Assembly (NCBI RefSeq): GCF_013141865.1
Contig: NZ_RCST01000001.1
Coordinates: forward strand, 2,232,001-2,296,000
Length of the DNA: 64,000 nt
From: Methylomonas sp. ZR1
Lineage (GTDB): Bacteria > Pseudomonadota > Gammaproteobacteria > Methylococcales > Methylomonadaceae
Direction: 5' to 3'
The position numbers were made by a program, and so were the translations under genes. Of the stretch, positions 61,124-64,000 are shown one piece after another. Positions within the stretch are counted from its first letter, which is position 1. Each line of letters opens with the position of its first letter. The notes below the pieces were generated by a model. The model saw only the letters and a program-made list of their open reading frames with translations. It did no database searches and had not been told where the DNA came from.

Positions 61124-61147
61124 AGGCCTCCTGAGTGATGCGGGCCT
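61124..61147 (-). promoter_or_regulatory. Hairpin enclosing the eamA ribosome binding site
   Basis: AGGCC (61124-61128) and GGCCT (61143-61147) can pair with a 14-nt loop. On the minus strand the AGGAGG ribosome binding site of the transporter gene (61127-61132) lies partly in this stem, so folding would hide it. Confidence 0.35.
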
Positions 61148-61162
61148 TAGGCGAGTGTCGAA

Positions 61163-61188
61163 GCAACTGCGGTAAGACCCGCGGTTGC
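61163..61188 (-). promoter_or_regulatory. 10-bp stem-loop in the eamA leader
   Basis: GCAACTGCGG (61163-61172) and CCGCGGTTGC (61179-61188) form a 10-bp stem (one G-T pair) with a six-base loop. On the minus strand it follows the 26-codon ORF by 8 nt and precedes the transporter start. No U tract follows on that strand, so it is not a plain intrinsic terminator. Confidence 0.5.
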
Positions 61189-61196
61189 TTGATTGT

Positions 61197-61277
61197 TTAG
61201 AAAAACGCAAACACCACGGCGGTAGGCGATGCCCACAGCCATAGGTGTCTGTTTTTTGTATTGATAGGATTACTCAT
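61197..61277 (-). CDS. Possible 26-aa leader peptide or small membrane protein
   Basis: A short open frame from ATG 61277 to TAA. It begins MSNPINTKNR and continues HLWLWASPTAVVFAFF, so the second half is hydrophobic and rich in Trp and Phe. A near-consensus promoter ends 7 nt before the ATG, which implies a leaderless or almost leaderless message. A 10-bp stem-loop and the eamA gene follow. It could be a leader peptide controlling the transporter, a small hydrophobic protein, or simply untranslated RNA; only its position and composition support it. Confidence 0.4.
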   Translation of the reverse strand: MSNPINTKNRHLWLWASPTAVVFAFF

Positions 61278-61284
61278 AGGTCGG

Positions 61285-61314
61285 ACTATATAAGCACGCT
61301 GATACCGGTGTCAA
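61285..61314 (-). promoter_or_regulatory. Sigma-70 promoter upstream of eamA leader
   Basis: On the minus strand TTGACA (61309-61314), an 18-nt spacer, and TATAGT (61285-61290) make a near-consensus promoter, starting about 17 nt after the chemoreceptor stop codon. The expected transcript start is at about 61278, next to the ATG of the 26-codon ORF and about 155 nt ahead of eamA. Confidence 0.72.
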
Positions 61315-61330
61315 TCGCAGCTGAACAAGA

Positions 61331-62938
61331 CTATCGCTTAAACTGACTCACCAACTCATTCAATTGCGCGGCCAATTTCACCAATTCGTTACTAGCGGCA
61401 TTGGTTTGCGCGGCATCCTGCGCGGTGCGTTCGGTCAGTTGGCCGATATTGGCAATACTTTGCCCTACGTGCTGCGCAACGCGGCTTTGATTATCGGCCG
61501 CTTGCGACATCCGCGCGTTCAACTCGCGGATCTGCGTCACCCGTTCGGCAATCGCACTTAGACCCTGGTCGGCGCTTTGCACTTGTTCACGGCGCTGCTC
61601 GGCGCTGTTTTTGGCATTGTTCATCACCGTCACCGCGTCTTTGGCTTCGCGTTGCAATTGATCGATGATGCTTTGAATTTCTTCGGTGGCCTTATGCGAA
61701 CGTGTAGCCAAGGTGCGGACTTCATCGGCCACCACCGCAAACCCGCGCCCCTGCTCGCCGGCTCTGGCGGCTTCGATGGCGGCATTCAAGGCCAACAGAT
61801 TGGTTTGCTCGGCCAGGCCTTTGATCACATCCAACACCGCGCCGACACCGTTACTTTTTTGATCCAGGCGTTTGATCACTTCGGCGGCACGGTCGATTTC
61901 ATTCACCAGCTCATTGATGCCGTTGATGGCATTTTTAGTGGTCGCCGCGCCTTGCGCGGCTTCCTGGTCCGCTTCCACGGAGGCTTGCGCCGCGCCGGTC
62001 GCCCCGCCGCGCACGTCCTGCACAGAATTTTCCAGTTCGTGTATCGCTTGAATCACCGTCTCGGTTTCGCTACGTTGTTGCGTGGCCGCTTGTGAGGTTT
62101 GCCGGGCCACACCGGATATTTGGTTGGTTGCGGACGCCAATTGCTGGCTGACCGAAGACACCTGCCCCAAGCTACCGGCAAAATTTGCCAACATGGTATT
62201 AAACGACTCGCTGACCTGGCCGATTTCGTCGCCGGAATCAATTTGCAACCTTTGGCGTAAATCCGACTGTCCGGCGATAGCGTTAACCGTGTCGCGCATG
62301 GTCACTAGTGGATTGACTACAATTTTGCGCATCAACATGTTGACCAGCAACAGGCCGCCGGCGAACATCACCAAGGAAATGGCCGAAGCAATCACCAAAT
62401 CGCGATTAATCTGCGCATCGAGACTCGCCAACGAAAAACTCACCCGCACCGCCCCCAACACCGTCCCCTCGCTCACCGTATGACAAGTCAGACAATTCGT
62501 GCCGCGAAAATTGGCGCTAGCCTTGATCGGCTCCAACACGGTGATCAGACGTCCGTTTTTGTCATTACCCGGTTGAATGATGCTTTCACCCGTCAGCGCG
62601 CGATCGTCCAGATTATCAAGGGGTCTTTGCTCGGTTTTGCCTGGACCGTAAAAATCGGTAATCTGCTTGCCGCGAATTAAGCGCACTTCCGTGACATTGC
62701 CATGCGAAAGGGCTTTTTCGCGCAATACTTCACCCTGCGCCATCGCGCCGGTCAGCATTAGCGTATTCACGCCGTCGAAGTAGCTGTTGGCAATATCCCG
62801 AGCTTTATCGGTCGCCAGCGTTTGTATCATGTCTTTTTGCCTTTCCGCCATGAACAGTGTGCTGACAAACATCAGCAACAAAAATACACTGGCGATACTT
62901 AGCAATATTTTGGATTGGATTGTGGAGTTCTTGTTCAT
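61331..62938 (-). CDS. Methyl-accepting chemotaxis protein with periplasmic c-type heme motif
   Basis: Chemoreceptor of 535 aa from ATG 62938 ([19 protein letters not shown]); the frame is open for 81 more codons upstream but the sigma-28 promoter lies inside that stretch, which supports the shorter form. Layout: TM1 (about 10-30), periplasmic sensor (31-180) containing CLTCH at 149-153, TM2 (181-201), HAMP (about 205-255), and the cytoplasmic signalling domain with hairpin tip [20 protein letters not shown] and [15 protein letters not shown]. CxxCH would bind heme c covalently in the periplasm, as in heme-containing sensor domains of Geobacter receptors, suggesting sensing of redox state or a gaseous or ligand cue. 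No pentapeptide CheR tether is seen at the C-terminus. Confidence 0.9.
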   Translation of the reverse strand: MNKNSTIQSKILLSIASVFLLLMFVSTLFMAERQKDMIQTLATDKARDIANSYFDGVNTLMLTGAMAQGEVLREKALSHGNVTEVRLIRGKQITDFYGPGKTEQRPLDNLDDRALTGESIIQPGNDKNGRLITVLEPIKASANFRGTNCLTCHTVSEGTVLGAVRVSFSLASLDAQINRDLVIASAISLVMFAGGLLLVNMLMRKIVVNPLVTMRDTVNAIAGQSDLRQRLQIDSGDEIGQVSESFNTMLANFAGSLGQVSSVSQQLASATNQISGVARQTSQAATQQRSETETVIQAIHELENSVQDVRGGATGAAQASVEADQEAAQGAATTKNAINGINELVNEIDRAAEVIKRLDQKSNGVGAVLDVIKGLAEQTNLLALNAAIEAARAGEQGRGFAVVADEVRTLATRSHKATEEIQSIIDQLQREAKDAVTVMNNAKNSAEQRREQVQSADQGLSAIAERVTQIRELNARMSQAADNQSRVAQHVGQSIANIGQLTERTAQDAAQTNAASNELVKLAAQLNELVSQFKR

Positions 62939-63261
62939 GAGATGAGCCAATGTATTGGAGTGTGTGGTGATACACCTTGGGTTGTCGGCAGCTTCTGGAA
63001 AATCTATATGTAATCCTAAACTGACCCTTGTAATCCATGCATCAAGCATAGAACAAATCCCTACCGCACGAGCCATATATAGCAATCCACCCGACAAGCG
63101 GTTATCCTGAATAGTGACGCCGCTCACGAATACGACTACTTTTGCCACTTGACGCTTAACCCAGCGCCTTGCCCGCGTCACGCAGAAGACCCGGCCGTAA
63201 CCTGAAAAGCTTGCTTGATAACCCCAATAACCCGCCGTTTGCCCAGCCTTGGAGAGTTGCC
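62939..63261. other. Intergenic region between divergent chemoreceptor and DUF2339 genes
   Basis: A 323-nt gap. Its left part holds the sigma-28-type promoter of the chemoreceptor. On the right, GGAG (63251-63254) is the ribosome binding site of the DUF2339 gene. No convincing promoter for that gene was seen; TTGACG near 63150 lacks a clear -10. The open minus-strand frame to 63181 is judged non-coding. Confidence 0.5.
62982..63008 (-). promoter_or_regulatory. Sigma-28 (FliA) promoter of the chemoreceptor gene
   Basis: On the minus strand TATAGATT (63001-63008; 6 of 8 match TAAAGTTT), an 11-nt spacer, and GCCGACAA (62982-62989; 7 of 8 match GCCGATAA) fit the flagellar sigma-28 consensus. It ends 44 nt before the receptor ATG at 62938, a normal leader length. 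Confidence 0.68.
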
Positions 63262-64000
63262 GTGGACGATTTCTTCGGTTTTGTCGCTTTTGTCCTAATT
63301 TTGGTGCCCATCGTCATCATCGCGATGCTGACCGTTCTAATGGGCCGCCAAAGACGTAACCAGGATGACCTTAATCAGACCTTGCGTAAGATAGAAGCGG
63401 CGCTGCGCGAAGACCGCAAACTGCTGCGCGAGCTGGCAAAAGCGCGAGAAATGCCCGCAAGCGAAACGCCGCCGCAACCCGCCTTATTTGAGGCGCAAAC
63501 ACCGGCAACGGCACAGGTGATATTCGACATTACCGACAGCCAACTGCCTGCGGAAAAAGAGCCGCCGAAACCCGCAACGCCGCCGGAACCGATTGCAGAG
63601 CCAGCCCAGGAAAATCCCTGGAGTCAAAACACCTGGCAACCCGCAGAACCCAGCCGTTTCGAACTGGCGGCGCAGAAAATCCTCAAAGAAATCTGGAACT
63701 GGATCATCGTCGGCGAAGGCCATCGGCCCGAAGGCGTGGCGATGGAATATGCGGTGGCCAGCAACTGGCTGCTGCGTATCGGCGTGTTGATTTTGGTGAC
63801 CGGTATCGGCTTTTTCCTGAAATATTCCATCGACAACGGCCTGCTTGGCGAACAAGCGCGGGTAGCCTTATCAGTGCTGGCCGGTGTCGGCATGATTATC
63901 GGCGGCGTGCGTTTGGTCGGCGGCACCTACCATCTGTTCAGCCAGGGTTTGCTGGGCGGCGGCATTGCAGTGTTGTATTTCAGCGTATTTGCCGCGCATA
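63262..64000 (+). CDS. DUF2339 membrane protein, N-terminal part (cut by right edge)
   Basis: Large polytopic inner-membrane protein of the DUF2339 family; function unknown, though the family is often envelope-related. Only the first 246 codons are present. The start is GTG 63262 with GGAG 7 nt upstream. The N-terminal helix ([20 protein letters not shown]) is followed by a charged coiled-coil-like segment ([26 protein letters not shown] in pattern), a Pro/Ala/Glu-rich linker (about 75-130), and the first of many closely packed helices, starting [22 protein letters not shown], the conserved opening of the family core. Confidence 0.85.
   Translation, partial: MDDFFGFVAFVLILVPIVIIAMLTVLMGRQRRNQDDLNQTLRKIEAALREDRKLLRELAKAREMPASETPPQPALFEAQTPATAQVIFDITDSQLPAEKEPPKPATPPEPIAEPAQENPWSQNTWQPAEPSRFELAAQKILKEIWNWIIVGEGHRPEGVAMEYAVASNWLLRIGVLILVTGIGFFLKYSIDNGLLGEQARVALSVLAGVGMIIGGVRLVGGTYHLFSQGLLGGGIAVLYFSVFAAH

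Noticed and set aside
61218..61225. GGCGGTAG, the core of the ops/JUMPstart element
   Set aside because: It lies about 10 kb from the polysaccharide locus, on the opposite strand to it, with no polysaccharide gene downstream; chance match.
61577..62095. Plus-strand open frame (172 aa) opposite the chemoreceptor
   Set aside because: Antisense to the conserved signalling domain; His/Phe-rich artefact.
62939..63181. 81-codon upstream extension of the chemoreceptor
   Set aside because: It contains the sigma-28-type promoter, has no signal or family similarity, and would place a non-membrane segment before the usual TM1.

Overview
The window looks like a chromosomal segment of a gammaproteobacterium. 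The bamA-skp-fabZ-lpxA-rnhB-dnaE order, rnr-rlmB, hslR, ispH and trhP (yegQ-type) all fit that class. The overall protein flavour, an fccAB sulfide dehydrogenase and RAYT/REP-type repeats would suit a methylotroph of the Methylococcales, but this placement is inferred from memory of families, not from a search. Essentially everything from 1 to 53.8 kb is on the minus strand; from 53.9 kb the strands alternate.

Left block (1-21.4 kb), housekeeping. Reading leftward on the minus strand it carries trhP and rraA, ispH, a rhodanese and hslR, a large unknown lipoprotein next to a DUF748/AsmA-like envelope protein, a small secreted protein, a 107-aa conserved protein and a 530-aa unknown protein, rnr-rlmB-fccA-fccB, and then the outer-membrane biogenesis run bamA-skp-fabZ-lpxA-rnhB-dnaE. 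lpxD and lpxB, usual members of that last run, are not in it.

Middle block (21.5-51.4 kb), a surface-polysaccharide (O-antigen-like) locus, all on the minus strand and visibly AT-rich in its core (about 27-38 kb). It starts with rfbB-D-A-C (dTDP-L-rhamnose). Next come an aldolase, an SDR, a 3-dehydroquinate-synthase-like sugar cyclase and a sugar-nucleotide reductase/epimerase, then rfbF-G-H (CDP-4-keto-3,6-dideoxyhexose) and a YerE-like thiamine-diphosphate enzyme. Together these suggest a CDP-linked, branched and perhaps carbocyclic 3,6-dideoxy sugar. Downstream are GtrA/GtrB-type pairs, GT-C membrane proteins, a short Wzz-like protein, WbqC, a phytanoyl-CoA-dioxygenase-like oxygenase, three methyltransferases, a beta-propeller glycosidase-like protein, a NeuD-like acetyltransferase, WecE, a Wzx flippase and family-2 glycosyltransferases. 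No clear Wzy was recognised.

Right block (51.5-64 kb). A histidine kinase without a sensor domain and a TPR response regulator lie between rfbB and a divergent htpG that has a near-perfect sigma-32 promoter and a textbook terminator. After an AT-rich NYN-domain gene comes about 1 kb of repeats: a 213-bp tandem duplication carrying remnants of a REP-associated transposase, a GTTCCCACG hairpin element and a long-hairpin element. nadK-recN follow. A convergent EamA transporter has a short-ORF leader behind a consensus promoter. A chemoreceptor with a c-type heme motif in its periplasmic domain and a sigma-28-type promoter comes next, and the window ends in a DUF2339 membrane protein cut by the right edge. 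I found no tRNA, rRNA or CRISPR array.
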